Assembly (NCBI GenBank): GCA_963702165.1
Contig: OY969722.1
Coordinates: forward strand, 2,046,001-2,110,000
DNA length: 64,000 nucleotides
DNA from: Terrimesophilobacter sp963702165
GTDB taxonomy: Bacteria > Actinomycetota > Actinomycetes > Actinomycetales > Microbacteriaceae
Direction of reading: 5' to 3'
The first letter of the stretch is position 1; each line of letters starts with the position of its first letter. The translations under genes and the position numbers were made by a program. Under the pieces are notes generated by a model, which saw only the letters and a list, made by a program, of their open reading frames with translations, had not been told where the DNA came from and ran no database searches. Shown here piece after piece: positions 15,907 through 24,056 of this stretch.

Positions 15907-15921
15907 TCGGCGCGCCGGCGC

Positions 15922-16509
15922 TCAGCCGTGCTCGTGCAGCGCGGTGTAGACGCGTTCGATGAAGTCCCGGAACTCGGTCATGAATCCGCGTAGGAAGTCG
16001 GCGGTCGAATCGTCGGTGACCTCGCCGTTATCCGTGAACAGTCCCGGCTTCGCCTGGATGTAGCCCTCTGGGGTGTTCATCTGCGGCGAATTGCAGAAGC
16101 TCATGACACTTCGCAGGTTCTGCTGTGCCACCGCGGTGCCGATCGAGCCTGGAGAGGTGCCGATCATCGCTGACGGCTTGCGGGCGAAGGAGTTCTGTCC
16201 CCAGGGCCGGCTTGCCCAGTCGATGGCATTCTTCAGGCCGCCCGGGATGGCGCGGTTGTACTCGGGCGTCACGAACAGCACGGCGTCGGCTTCGGCGATC
16301 GCTTTCTTGAGGTCGAGTGCGACCTGCGGATAGTTGTCGTCGTAGTCGTAGCTGTACAGTGGCAGATCCTTGATCGGGATCTCGGTGAACTGCAGCTCGG
16401 ATGGCGACAGTTTGATGAGCACCTTGGAGAGCGTCCGGTTGATGGATGCCGTTGCCAGGCTGCCGACGAAGTAGCCGACCTGGTACGGCGGTTCCGGCTT
16501 GTGTGCCAT
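15922..16509 (-). CDS. NADPH-dependent FMN reductase family protein
   Basis: The 195-residue flavodoxin-like protein belongs to the SsuE/YieF/azoreductase group that reduces FMN or quinones with NAD(P)H. The phosphate-binding loop is VGSLATASINRTLSK, and the flavin-contact segment FVTPEYNRAIPGGLKNAIDW is nearly canonical. It starts at ATG 16509 after a GGGAGG ribosome site. A second member of the family is encoded at 23378-23947. Confidence 0.88.
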   Translation of the reverse strand: MAHKPEPPYQVGYFVGSLATASINRTLSKVLIKLSPSELQFTEIPIKDLPLYSYDYDDNYPQVALDLKKAIAEADAVLFVTPEYNRAIPGGLKNAIDWASRPWGQNSFARKPSAMIGTSPGSIGTAVAQQNLRSVMSFCNSPQMNTPEGYIQAKPGLFTDNGEVTDDSTADFLRGFMTEFRDFIERVYTALHEHG

Positions 16510-16627
16510 GAGAAACCTCCCGTGTTTCGCCTCCAGCCTGACCCGGGCACGCAATGTCGACCGGAGACCGGACGATGTTCCCAGTCGGTTCACACGCCCG
16601 GCTCAGGGCGTCGGCGGCAGGGATTGG

Positions 16628-17923
16628 TCAGGGTGTCGGCGACAGCGCGTCGTAGCTGCGGAACGACGGCTGGAACCTCAGCAGCAGCGCGACCAGGGAC
16701 ACGATCAGGATGCCGCCGAGCACGGGTGGGAACCACAGCGCTCCCGCGGCCGCCGCGATGCCGATGTAGATGTCGCCGACGCGGGGACCGCCGGCCACCA
16801 CGACCATGAACACTCCCTGCAGTCGGCCGCGCATGGCATCCGGGACCGCGACCTGCAGCATCGTCGTGCGGAAGATCATCGACACGTTGTCCGCGGCCCC
16901 GGCGCAGACCAGAGTCAGCGCGGCCGCGATGATCGCCACCCAGTGCGGCGCGCCATCCGTCGCCGGGTCGAATCCGGCCAGGACGAGCACGACACCGAAC
17001 GCGAGGATGCTGAAGCCGTACGCGATCACACCCCAGCCGATCGCCAGGCCGTGCCGACGCACGGTGCCGACCCGGCCGGAGAACAGGCTGCTCACCAGGG
17101 TGCCGACCGCGACCGCGGCGGTGAGCACGCCGACGGTGACCGCTCCGCCGCCGAGCAGCAGCGCGCCGACCGCCGGAAACAGTGCGTGCGGGCGCCCGAA
17201 CGTCATCGCGATGATGTCGGCGACGAACGACGAGCGAATGTTCGGGGCGCGACGCAAGAAGGCGAGTCCGGAGAGCAGCGACTTCAGCCCCGGTCGTTCG
17301 CGGTCGCCCTCTGGCAGGATGCGCGGCAGCGCGACGATGCCCATGAACGCGGCGGTGAACAGCAGAACGTCCATCGTGTAGGTCCAGGCGAAGCCCGCCA
17401 CGGCGACGAGCACGCCGGCGAGCGCCGGCCCGACGGTGACCGCGAAGCCGAACCCCATGCCCTGGAGCGCGGATGCGGCCGGCAGGAGGTTCGGCGGCAG
17501 CAGGCGCGGGAGGATCGCCTGGCGGGATGTGCCGATCACGGTGGAGGCAACGGCGTTGAGCGCGGTAAGCAGGTACAGCAGCACCAGTTGGTCGCGTCCG
17601 AGCCAGGCCATGGCCGCGATGCCGGCGATCGACACCCACGCGACGATCGCCGAGATGAGCGCGACGAGCCGGCGATCGAACGAGTCGGCAAGCATGCCTC
17701 CGAACAATCCGGCGAGGATCATCGGCACCAGCGCGACGCCACCGACCATGGCCACCGCGGTGGTCGATTTGGTGAGCTCGTAGACGTGCAGCCCGACCGC
17801 GACGATGGTCATCTGGTTGCCGATGCCCGCGATCGAACTGCCGAGCCAGAGCTTCGCGAAGGCCGGGCTGGTGCGCAGCGGCGACAAGTCGATGAAGTGC
17901 TTGCGGCGGCCGGCGGGAGTCAC
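16628..17923 (-). CDS. MFS transporter (DHA3 type)
   Basis: This 431-residue transporter has about twelve membrane segments. The N-terminal FAKLWLGSSIAGIGNQMTIV and the loop motif GGMLADSFDRRLVAL place it with macrolide or enterobactin-exporter-like MFS proteins. A -10 box TAGGCT lies exactly 6 nt upstream of GTG 17923, supporting a leaderless start. No regulator gene is adjacent. The substrate is unknown. Confidence 0.87.
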   Translation of the reverse strand: MTPAGRRKHFIDLSPLRTSPAFAKLWLGSSIAGIGNQMTIVAVGLHVYELTKSTTAVAMVGGVALVPMILAGLFGGMLADSFDRRLVALISAIVAWVSIAGIAAMAWLGRDQLVLLYLLTALNAVASTVIGTSRQAILPRLLPPNLLPAASALQGMGFGFAVTVGPALAGVLVAVAGFAWTYTMDVLLFTAAFMGIVALPRILPEGDRERPGLKSLLSGLAFLRRAPNIRSSFVADIIAMTFGRPHALFPAVGALLLGGGAVTVGVLTAAVAVGTLVSSLFSGRVGTVRRHGLAIGWGVIAYGFSILAFGVVLVLAGFDPATDGAPHWVAIIAAALTLVCAGAADNVSMIFRTTMLQVAVPDAMRGRLQGVFMVVVAGGPRVGDIYIGIAAAAGALWFPPVLGGILIVSLVALLLRFQPSFRSYDALSPTP

Positions 17924-17929
17924 CGAAGA

Positions 17930-17935
17930 AGCCTA
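17930..17935 (-). promoter_or_regulatory. Leaderless -10 box of the MFS gene (TAGGCT)
   Basis: TAGGCT ends 6 nt before GTG 17923. Confidence 0.6.
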
Positions 17936-18012
17936 GACCGGGTTGCGGACCGCAACTGCCACGAAATAGCGTCGCGACAAAGCGGGCGCACACAACACGC
18001 AGGAGGCAGTTC

Positions 18013-18822
18013 ATGCTGAAGCAGATCGCCGAGGGCGTTCTCGTTCACGAGAGCGAGTTCATCCAGAGCAATGCCGTTATCGTGCAGGGCCAGGTCGGTG
18101 TACTGCTTATCGACCCCGGCATAACCAGCGATGAAATGGCCGCACTCGCGAACGACATTCGCGAGTTGGGGCAGAACGTCGTTGCGGGGTTCTCGACGCA
18201 TCCGGATTGGGACCACGTGCTCTGGCACGCGGAGTTCGGGGACGCGCCGCGGTACGGCACGGCCCGCTGCGCAGCCTCCATGCACGAGCTTCTGGCGCAC
18301 GCGGATTGGGAGGCCCAGGTAGCCGAGGGGCTGCCGCCGGAGTATGCCGACGACATCCCGATGGAGCTGCTCGGGCTCATCACCGGTCTGCCCGCCGACG
18401 CCGAGCAGATCCCTTGGGACGGTCCGCCCGTCCGGATCATCGAGCATCGAGCCCATGCCCCCGGCCATGCGGCGCTGCTGGTCGAGGAGCGTGGGGTCCT
18501 CGTCGCAGGCGACATGCTTTCCGACATCCTGATGCCGTTCCTGGATCTGGATGCCGCGAACCCGATCGAGGATTACCTCAGTGCCCTGCGGCTGTTCGGG
18601 AGCGTCGCGCCCGACGTTGTCGCGGTCGTCCCGGGTCACGGTTCAGTCGGGGACGGTGCGCAGCTGCGAGCGCGCATCGAACAGGATCGTCTGTACGCCC
18701 AGGCCCTGCTCGACGGCGCTGTTCCCGACGACGCGCGGGTCGGTCCGTCTGCACCGTTGGATTGGCTGCCAGAGGTGCATCAATGGCAACTGCAACGGCT
18801 GGGGATCAGTGACGCCCGATGA
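18013..18822 (+). CDS. Metallo-beta-lactamase-fold hydrolase
   Basis: The 269-residue protein has the metallo-beta-lactamase fold: an N-terminal beta strand pair VLLIDPG, a metal site THPDWDHV in which the usual H-x-H-x-DH appears as H-P-D-W-DH, then HAPGHAALLVEE and GDMLSD, and a final histidine in VVPGHGS. The first histidine of the canonical motif is replaced by T or shifted, so the metal site may be atypical. A ribosome site AGGAGG precedes ATG 18013. The 3' end overlaps the convergent acyl-CoA dehydrogenase gene by 17 bp. The substrate is unknown. Confidence 0.82.
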   Translation: MLKQIAEGVLVHESEFIQSNAVIVQGQVGVLLIDPGITSDEMAALANDIRELGQNVVAGFSTHPDWDHVLWHAEFGDAPRYGTARCAASMHELLAHADWEAQVAEGLPPEYADDIPMELLGLITGLPADAEQIPWDGPPVRIIEHRAHAPGHAALLVEERGVLVAGDMLSDILMPFLDLDAANPIEDYLSALRLFGSVAPDVVAVVPGHGSVGDGAQLRARIEQDRLYAQALLDGAVPDDARVGPSAPLDWLPEVHQWQLQRLGISDAR

Positions 18823-20410
18823 TGCCTTCCAGGTCGGAGCGCGCGGGCAGCACCCCGTAGAGGCTGCCGCGGTCGCCACCCAGTCGCGCGGCGACGAACG
18901 TGTCTGACACTGCGGCGGGCGCGTGCCGGAGCAGCAACGACGCCTGCAGTGCGAGCGCCAGCTGCTCAACCAGCCTGCGGGCCTGACGCTGCGCTTCATC
19001 CGGTGCCCGGAGCATCCGCTTGGTCGCCTCGACGTGCGCATCGAACACCGGATGTGCGCCGCGCGCGAGGTCCACCTCGTCGAAGAATGCATCAACGCTC
19101 TGCGGCTCGCGTTCGATCGCGCGCAGCACGTCGAGCGCGATGACGTTGCCGCTGCCCTCCCAGATCGCCATGACCGGCTGCTCGCGGTAGCGGCGGCCGA
19201 GCGGGAAGCCCTCGGTGTAGCCGTTGCCGCCGAGGCACTCCATGGCCTCGTAGGCGTGCCCCGGTCCGCGCTTGCAGATCCAGTACTTCGACACCGCGGT
19301 CGCCAGCCTGCGGAAGGCGCGCTCTGCGTCGTCCGCGTCGTCGTCGTGTGCTCGCGCCAGGCGCAGCGCAGTCGCGGTGGCGGCCTCGGATTCGAGGGCG
19401 AGGTCGGCGAGCACCGCGGTCATCGCCGGCTGATCGACCAGCTTCGCGCCGAACGCGCTGCGGTGCCGCGCGTGCCAGAGCGCCTCGGCGACCGACTGCC
19501 GCATGCCAGCCGCGGTGCCGTACACGCAGTCCAGCCGGGTGCGCGCCACCATCTCGATGATGGTGCGGACGCCACGGCCCTCCTCGCCGAGCAGGTGGGC
19601 GACGGTGCCGTCGAACTCGACCTCACTCGAGGCGTTGGAACGGTTTCCGACCTTGTCCTTGAGCCGCTGAATCCGAAACGTGTTCCGGATGCCGTCATCG
19701 AGCATCCGGGGCAGCAGGAAGCAGCTCAGTCCGGCCGGCGACTGCGCGAGCACCAGGAACGCGTCCGACATCGGCGCACTGCAGAACCACTTGTGCCCGG
19801 TCAGGCGCCAGGTGCCGTCGCCCGCGTCGGTCGCGCGGGTGGTGTTGGCGCGCACGTCCGAGCCGCCCTGCTTCTCGGTCATCGCCATCCCGAACAGGGC
19901 GGATCCCTTGGGCTCGCCGAGCGTGCCGTCGTAGTCGCGGCTGAGCAGCCTGGGCAGCCACTTCGCCTCGAGTTCGGGGGAGGCGGCGAGCGCGGGCACC
20001 GCCGAGTGGGTCATCGAGATCGGGCACGCGTGGCCAGGCTCGACCTGGGCGAACAGCATGAAGGTGGCGGCGCGCGCGACGTTCGCGCCCGGACGGGGCT
20101 CTGCCCACGCGCTCGTGTGCGCGCCGGATGCCGCGGCGGCGGCGATCACGCGGTGGTACGACTCGTCGTACTCCACCTCATCGATGCGATTGCCCCACCG
20201 GTCGTGCGTGCTCAGCACCGGCACGTTGGTGTTCGCGCGCTCCGCATCCGCCTGGAAGGACCCGCTGCCGACCAATCGGCCCACCTCGTGAAGGTCGTCT
20301 TGCGCCCAGGCAGCGTCGTAGCGCGCGACCCCCTCGACGAGCGGACCGTTGAGCCCGAACTCGTCGACGTCGACGCGCGGCGGCGGCTGGTTGAAGGTCT
20401 CATGCGTCAT
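18806..20410 (-). CDS. Acyl-CoA dehydrogenase family protein (AidB-like)
   Basis: The 534-residue flavoprotein is longer than classical acyl-CoA dehydrogenases and resembles E. coli AidB. It has an N-terminal region with NQPPPRVDVDEFGLN, a central beta domain with FGMAMTEKQGGSDVRANTT and WRLTGHKWFCSAPMSD, and a C-terminal helical domain with YEAMECLGGNGYTEG. The AidB-type acid residue context GGNGY is present. It probably binds FAD in the cytoplasm. AidB is linked to protection from alkylating agents, but a catabolic acyl-CoA role is equally possible here. A -10 box TACGGT lies 6 nt upstream of ATG 20410. Confidence 0.87.
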   Translation of the reverse strand: MTHETFNQPPPRVDVDEFGLNGPLVEGVARYDAAWAQDDLHEVGRLVGSGSFQADAERANTNVPVLSTHDRWGNRIDEVEYDESYHRVIAAAAASGAHTSAWAEPRPGANVARAATFMLFAQVEPGHACPISMTHSAVPALAASPELEAKWLPRLLSRDYDGTLGEPKGSALFGMAMTEKQGGSDVRANTTRATDAGDGTWRLTGHKWFCSAPMSDAFLVLAQSPAGLSCFLLPRMLDDGIRNTFRIQRLKDKVGNRSNASSEVEFDGTVAHLLGEEGRGVRTIIEMVARTRLDCVYGTAAGMRQSVAEALWHARHRSAFGAKLVDQPAMTAVLADLALESEAATATALRLARAHDDDADDAERAFRRLATAVSKYWICKRGPGHAYEAMECLGGNGYTEGFPLGRRYREQPVMAIWEGSGNVIALDVLRAIEREPQSVDAFFDEVDLARGAHPVFDAHVEATKRMLRAPDEAQRQARRLVEQLALALQASLLLRHAPAAVSDTFVAARLGGDRGSLYGVLPARSDLEGIIGRH

Positions 20411-20416
20411 GGAACG

Positions 20417-20422
20417 ACCGTA
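20417..20422 (-). promoter_or_regulatory. Leaderless -10 box of the AidB-like gene (TACGGT)
   Basis: TACGGT ends 6 nt before ATG 20410. Confidence 0.5.
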
Positions 20423-20442
20423 ACCCCGCCATCCATCAACGC

Positions 20443-20488
20443 GTTTGTTGACCGCGCGCCAGTTTAAAGCGGCGCGCGGTCAACAAAC
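20443..20488. repeat. 18-bp perfect palindromic repeat, copy 1
   Basis: The arms GTTTGTTGACCGCGCGCC (20443-20460) and the exact complement (20471-20488) flank loop AGTTTAAAGC. A second, slightly degenerate copy in the same orientation lies at 46325-46369. It sits between the AidB-like gene promoter and the 3' end of rocD. Confidence 0.85.
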
Positions 20489-20543
20489 CCGCCATTGGTT
20501 GAGGGCGTGGAGGGGATGGAGGGCGGGGGCGGGCGGATGCGCG

Positions 20544-21779
20544 TCAGGCGGTCGGCCGCAACTCGGCCAGCACCGCCGCGAGCTGGTCCACCGCGAGGTC
20601 GAGGTCGCCCTGCGCGATCACCAATGGCGGCGCGATGCGCACCGTGGTCTGGTGGGTGTCCTTCATGAGCACTCCGCGCTCCAGCATCCGGGCGCACACC
20701 TCACGTCCCGACCCGTACGCAGGGTCGATGTCGACGCCCGCCCAGAGCCCTACGCCGCGCACCGCAGTGACGCCGCCGCCGATCAGGCCCGCGAGCCGTG
20801 CGTGCAGGTGTTCGCCGAGCGTGCGAGACCGCTCCTGGAACTCGCCAGTGCGCAGCATCCGGATCACCGCTCGACCGACGGCAGCCGCGAACGGGTTGCC
20901 ACCGAAGGTCGAACCGTGCTCCCCAGGGTTCAGCACTCCGAGCACGTCCCGGTCCCCGACCACGGCAGATAGTGGAACGATTCCGCCACCGAGCGCCTTG
21001 CCGAGCAGGTACAGGTCGGGCACGACGCCCTCGTTGTCGCACTGGAAGGTCGCGCCGGTGCGGCCGAGGCCGGTCTGGATCTCGTCCGCGATGAACAGCA
21101 CGTTCCTGCGGCCGGTCAGCTCGCGCACCGCTGTGAGGTAGCCGGCCGGCGGCACGATGACCCCGGCCTCGCCCTGGATCGGCTCGATCAGCACCGCGAC
21201 GGTCTCATCATCGATCGACGCCTCGAGCGCCGCGAGGTCACCGAACGGCACCGCCCGGAAGCCGGGCGTGAACGGTCCGAAGTCTCTCCGCGCAATCGGG
21301 TCGCTGGAGAAGCTGACGATGGAGATCGTGCGGCCGTGGAAGTTGCCGTCCGCGACGACGATGTTGGCGTTGCCCTCCGGCACGCCCTTCACCCGGTATC
21401 CCCACGCGCGCGCCACCTTGATCGCGGACTCGACCGCTTCCGACCCGGTGTTCATCGGCAGCACCAGGTCCTTGCCGGCGAGCTCGGCAAGCTCGGCGAC
21501 GAACGGCCCGAGCTGGTCGTTGTGGAACGCCCGGCTGGTCAGCGTGATCCGGTCCAGTTGCGCGCGGGCGGCATCCAACAGCATCCGGTTGCCATGCCCG
21601 AAGTTCACCGCCGAGTAGGCGGCCAGGCAGTCGAGGTAGCGGTTGCCCTCGATGTCGGTCACCCACGCACCGTCACCGGAGGCGACCACCACGGGAAGCG
21701 GATGGTAGTTCTGGGCGATGTGCTCCTGTTCGGCGGCGATCGCCGCCGCGGTCAGCGCCGAAGTTCCAGCGTGCAGCAC
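20544..21779 (-). CDS. rocD: Ornithine aminotransferase
   Basis: The 411-residue class III PLP aminotransferase converts ornithine and 2-oxoglutarate to glutamate semialdehyde. The PLP-binding lysine is K261 in LLGKALGGGIVP, with IADEIQTGLGRTG upstream and the N-terminal VTDIEGNRYLDCLAAYSAVNFGH typical of RocD. Acetylornithine aminotransferase is less likely because of this N-terminus and the neighbours. Its start overlaps ddaH by 28 bp, so the pair is one operon, divergent from an Lrp/AsnC regulator that probably responds to an amino acid of this pathway. Confidence 0.93.
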   Translation of the reverse strand: MLHAGTSALTAAAIAAEQEHIAQNYHPLPVVVASGDGAWVTDIEGNRYLDCLAAYSAVNFGHGNRMLLDAARAQLDRITLTSRAFHNDQLGPFVAELAELAGKDLVLPMNTGSEAVESAIKVARAWGYRVKGVPEGNANIVVADGNFHGRTISIVSFSSDPIARRDFGPFTPGFRAVPFGDLAALEASIDDETVAVLIEPIQGEAGVIVPPAGYLTAVRELTGRRNVLFIADEIQTGLGRTGATFQCDNEGVVPDLYLLGKALGGGIVPLSAVVGDRDVLGVLNPGEHGSTFGGNPFAAAVGRAVIRMLRTGEFQERSRTLGEHLHARLAGLIGGGVTAVRGVGLWAGVDIDPAYGSGREVCARMLERGVLMKDTHQTTVRIAPPLVIAQGDLDLAVDQLAAVLAELRPTA

Positions 21780-22612
21780 TTGACGCCGCCTCCTCCGAGC
21801 AGGAGCTCGGACAGGTCGACGCCGATCGGGTTGTACCCGCGCTCACGCAGCTGCCGCTCGAAGTCCTTCGCGCGCGAGGCGATCACGATGTTGTACCCGT
21901 CCGAGTACGAGTTGAGTCCGAGAACGGATGCGTCCTCCTCGTTCACGAGGATTGCATCCGGGAACCGCTCGCGCAGCACCGCCAGCCCCGCCTCGTTGAA
22001 CGCCGACGGCAGGTAGGCGATGTTCTGGGCTCCGCCCTCGATCGGCTCGGGGTCGAGCACCGCGATCGCGGTGTCGAGGTGGTAGAAGTTCGGGTTCACG
22101 AGTTCGAGGCTGACCACCTCGCGCCCGAAGATCCGCTCCACCTCGCGGTGGCTGGCGGTGTCGCTGCGGAAGCCGGTGCCTGCCAGGATCACATCGCCGA
22201 CGAGCAGGAAGTCGCCCTCGCCCTCGTTGGTGTGCTCTGGCTCGCGCACGTCGAACCCGTTGTCGCGGAACCAGTCCATGTAGGCGGGACCTTCCGGGCC
22301 GCGCTGCTCGTACCGGAACTTGGCGCCGTAGGCGATGCCGTCGATCACGAAGCCGCCGTTCGCGGCGTAGACCATGTCGGGAAGCGAGTCGATCGGGTCG
22401 ATCAGGCGAACATCGAAACCGAGCTCGAGGTAGGTGTTGTAGAGCACCTCCCACTGCCGCACCGCCAGAGACGTGTCGGTGGGCTGCTCGGGGTGCATCC
22501 ACGGGTTGATGCGGTAGTTCACGGTGAAGAAGTCCGGGCGGCACATCAGGATGGTGCGCTCGGTGGCCTTGCGGGCTGCCGGGTTGGCAAGGTTCGCGGT
22601 CTGGGTCGTCAT
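21752..22612 (-). CDS. ddaH: Dimethylarginine dimethylaminohydrolase / amidinotransferase-fold hydrolase
   Basis: This 286-residue pentein-fold enzyme belongs to the DDAH/arginine-deiminase group, which hydrolyses guanidino groups to release citrulline and an amine. The catalytic cysteine is in GGGGVKCCTLE at the extreme C-terminus (C279 or C280), and the catalytic histidine in NPNFYHLDTA. The N-terminal MCRPDFFTVNYRINPWM is typical of this subfamily. The clustering with rocD and an Lrp gene mirrors, as I recall, Rv2321c-Rv2324 of M. tuberculosis. It may act on arginine itself or a derivative, feeding ornithine/proline metabolism. A ribosome site GAGGA precedes ATG 22612. Confidence 0.85.
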   Translation of the reverse strand: MTTQTANLANPAARKATERTILMCRPDFFTVNYRINPWMHPEQPTDTSLAVRQWEVLYNTYLELGFDVRLIDPIDSLPDMVYAANGGFVIDGIAYGAKFRYEQRGPEGPAYMDWFRDNGFDVREPEHTNEGEGDFLLVGDVILAGTGFRSDTASHREVERIFGREVVSLELVNPNFYHLDTAIAVLDPEPIEGGAQNIAYLPSAFNEAGLAVLRERFPDAILVNEEDASVLGLNSYSDGYNIVIASRAKDFERQLRERGYNPIGVDLSELLLGGGGVKCCTLELRR

Positions 22613-22814
22613 CTGTTCATCCTCGGGCTCAGTTTGTGGGCGGACTAGGTCGCTCGTTCGAGCCCCGCGGATCGGGACGCCTTAACCAGTCTCCCACGCT
22701 CTTTATCCACGTTTCCTGTCGAGTCGAGCAGGATTCACGCGTTGTGGACCTGCCCAGTGCAAGAATCACCCGATTTGCGGCATCCGGATGACTGGCCGGC
22801 GCGTCCCTCGCGGC

Positions 22815-22820
22815 CATACT
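22815..22820 (+). promoter_or_regulatory. -10 box of the Lrp gene (CATACT)
   Basis: CATACT ends 8 nt before ATG 22829, and no ribosome site is visible. The 216-bp region 22613-22828 holds the divergent ddaH and Lrp promoters. Confidence 0.5.
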
Positions 22821-22828
22821 CTTGGGTC

Positions 22829-23269
22829 ATGGACAGTCTCGACTACGGCATCATCGACCTGCTGCGCCAGAACGCGCGAGCGGGCTACGGCGACATCGGG
22901 GAGCGGATCGGGCTCTCGGCGTCAGCGGTGAAGCGGCGCGTGGACAGGCTGGTCGCGGACAAAGTGATCCGCGGTTTCACCATCCAGGTCGACCCGGCCG
23001 TCGATGGGATGGGCACCGAGGCCTACGTCGAACTGTTCTGCCGGGGCACCGTCGCGCCGGAGGAGCTCAGGCGGCTTCTCGCCGGGGTGCCGGAGGTGGT
23101 CGACGCCGGCACCGTCACCGGCAGCGCCGACGCCATCGTGCACATGCGCTCGCGCGACATCCCGAGCCTCGAGGTCGCCCTCGAACGCGTGAGGATCGCG
23201 CCCAATGTTGATCACACCCGCAGTGCGATCGTGCTGTCGAAGCTGATCCACCGGCCCTACGAACCCTGA
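22829..23269 (+). CDS. Lrp/AsnC-family regulator
   Basis: The 146-residue protein has an N-terminal helix-turn-helix (YGDIGERIGLSASAVKRRVDRLVADKVIRG) and a C-terminal RAM ligand domain (VELFCRGTVAPEELRRLL through DAIVHMRSRDIPSLE). It is divergent from ddaH-rocD and probably senses arginine, ornithine or a derivative to control that operon. The start at 22829 rather than 22742 is supported by homology and by the -10 box 8 nt upstream. Confidence 0.9.
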   Translation: MDSLDYGIIDLLRQNARAGYGDIGERIGLSASAVKRRVDRLVADKVIRGFTIQVDPAVDGMGTEAYVELFCRGTVAPEELRRLLAGVPEVVDAGTVTGSADAIVHMRSRDIPSLEVALERVRIAPNVDHTRSAIVLSKLIHRPYEP

Positions 23270-23308
23270 CCGCCCATCGGGAACCGGCCGCCTGAGCGGA
23301 CATGCGAA

Positions 23309-23340
23309 AGGCCCGGCATCCGCGAACGGATGCCGGGCCT
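23309..23340. terminator. Bidirectional terminator hairpin
   Basis: A 14-bp perfect stem AGGCCCGGCATCCG / CGGATGCCGGGCCT around the loop CGAA lies between the convergent Lrp and FMN-reductase genes. Confidence 0.88.
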
Positions 23341-23377
23341 CTCTGCCGCTTTCGGGTAAGCGGCGGGAGCTTGCGAG

Positions 23378-23947
23378 TTACGCGGCGAGCGCGTCGTCGA
23401 CGCGCAGCGAGCGCAGGGCACCGGCCCATGCTGCGACCTGGTCGACCTGCGTCTGCAGCTCGGGGAGGTGCAGCTCGGCGGGCTTCACGGTGGTGAAGTT
23501 CTCCACGTCGGTGAACAGCGACAGGAGCACGTTCTGGCGCACGTCGGCGATCTGGAGCTCTGCGAGGACCTGGCGGAGGTGCTCGTTGGCGCGGACGCCG
23601 CCCATGCTGCCGTAGCTGACGATGCCAGCGGCCTTGTTGTACCACTCGGCTCCGACGAACGCGATGGCGTTGCTGAGCGCCCCAGGGATGGTGTGGTTGT
23701 ACTCACCGGTCACGAAGATGTAGCCGTCGAACTCACCGATTTTCGCCGCCCACTTCTTGGTGTGCTCGTGCGTGTACTGGCCGGGGACGGCCTCGTCGAG
23801 CAGCGGGAGGTTGTAGTCGGCGACGTCGACGAGCTCGAACTCGACGCCGTCGGCCTTCGCGTTGTCCTTCACCCAGTTGCCGACCTGGATGCCGAGGCGT
23901 CCGGGGCGGGTGCTTCCGACGATGATTCCGATCTTGAGATCTGACAC
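23378..23947 (-). CDS. NAD(P)H-dependent FMN reductase
   Basis: The 189-residue flavodoxin-like reductase has the loop IVGSTRPGRLGIQVG and the flavin-contact segment FVTGEYNHTIPGALSNAI. A Y-G-S-M-G-G-V-R-A-N-E-H-L-R stretch is typical of the family. A ribosome site GGAAGG lies about 9 nt before GTG 23947. The gene diverges from a MarR gene across 109 bp that hold three palindromic operators, so it is very probably the main target of that repressor. An oxidative or quinone stress role is likely (inference). Confidence 0.9.
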   Translation of the reverse strand: MSDLKIGIIVGSTRPGRLGIQVGNWVKDNAKADGVEFELVDVADYNLPLLDEAVPGQYTHEHTKKWAAKIGEFDGYIFVTGEYNHTIPGALSNAIAFVGAEWYNKAAGIVSYGSMGGVRANEHLRQVLAELQIADVRQNVLLSLFTDVENFTTVKPAELHLPELQTQVDQVAAWAGALRSLRVDDALAA

Positions 23948-23972
23948 GTGGTGCTGCCTTCCTAAAGTTCTT

Positions 23973-24035
23973 GGTGACACGTCACCTACAATTGGTGACG
24001 CGTCAACGATACGCGCCACTGGTTGACATGTCAAC
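23973..24035. promoter_or_regulatory. Three MarR-type operators with consensus GGTGACN2GTCAACC-like symmetry
   Basis: Three palindromes share the core TTGACNNGTCAA or GTGACNNGTCAC: GGTGACACGTCACC (23973-23986), GGTGACGCGTCAAC (23994-24007) and GTTGACATGTCAAC (24022-24035). Their centres are 21 and 28 bp apart. The third covers the -35 TTGACA of the MarR promoter, and the first lies next to the FMN-reductase start. Confidence 0.85.
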
Positions 24036-24048
24036 AATGAGCTATGAT
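24023..24048 (+). promoter_or_regulatory. Promoter of the MarR gene (TTGACA ... TATGAT)
   Basis: The -35 is TTGACA at 24023-24028 and the -10 is TATGAT at 24043-24048, with a short 14-bp spacer. ATG 24057 follows 8 nt later without a ribosome site. The -35 lies within operator 3, so the gene should be autorepressed. Confidence 0.6.
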
Positions 24049-24056
24049 GGTGTTCT

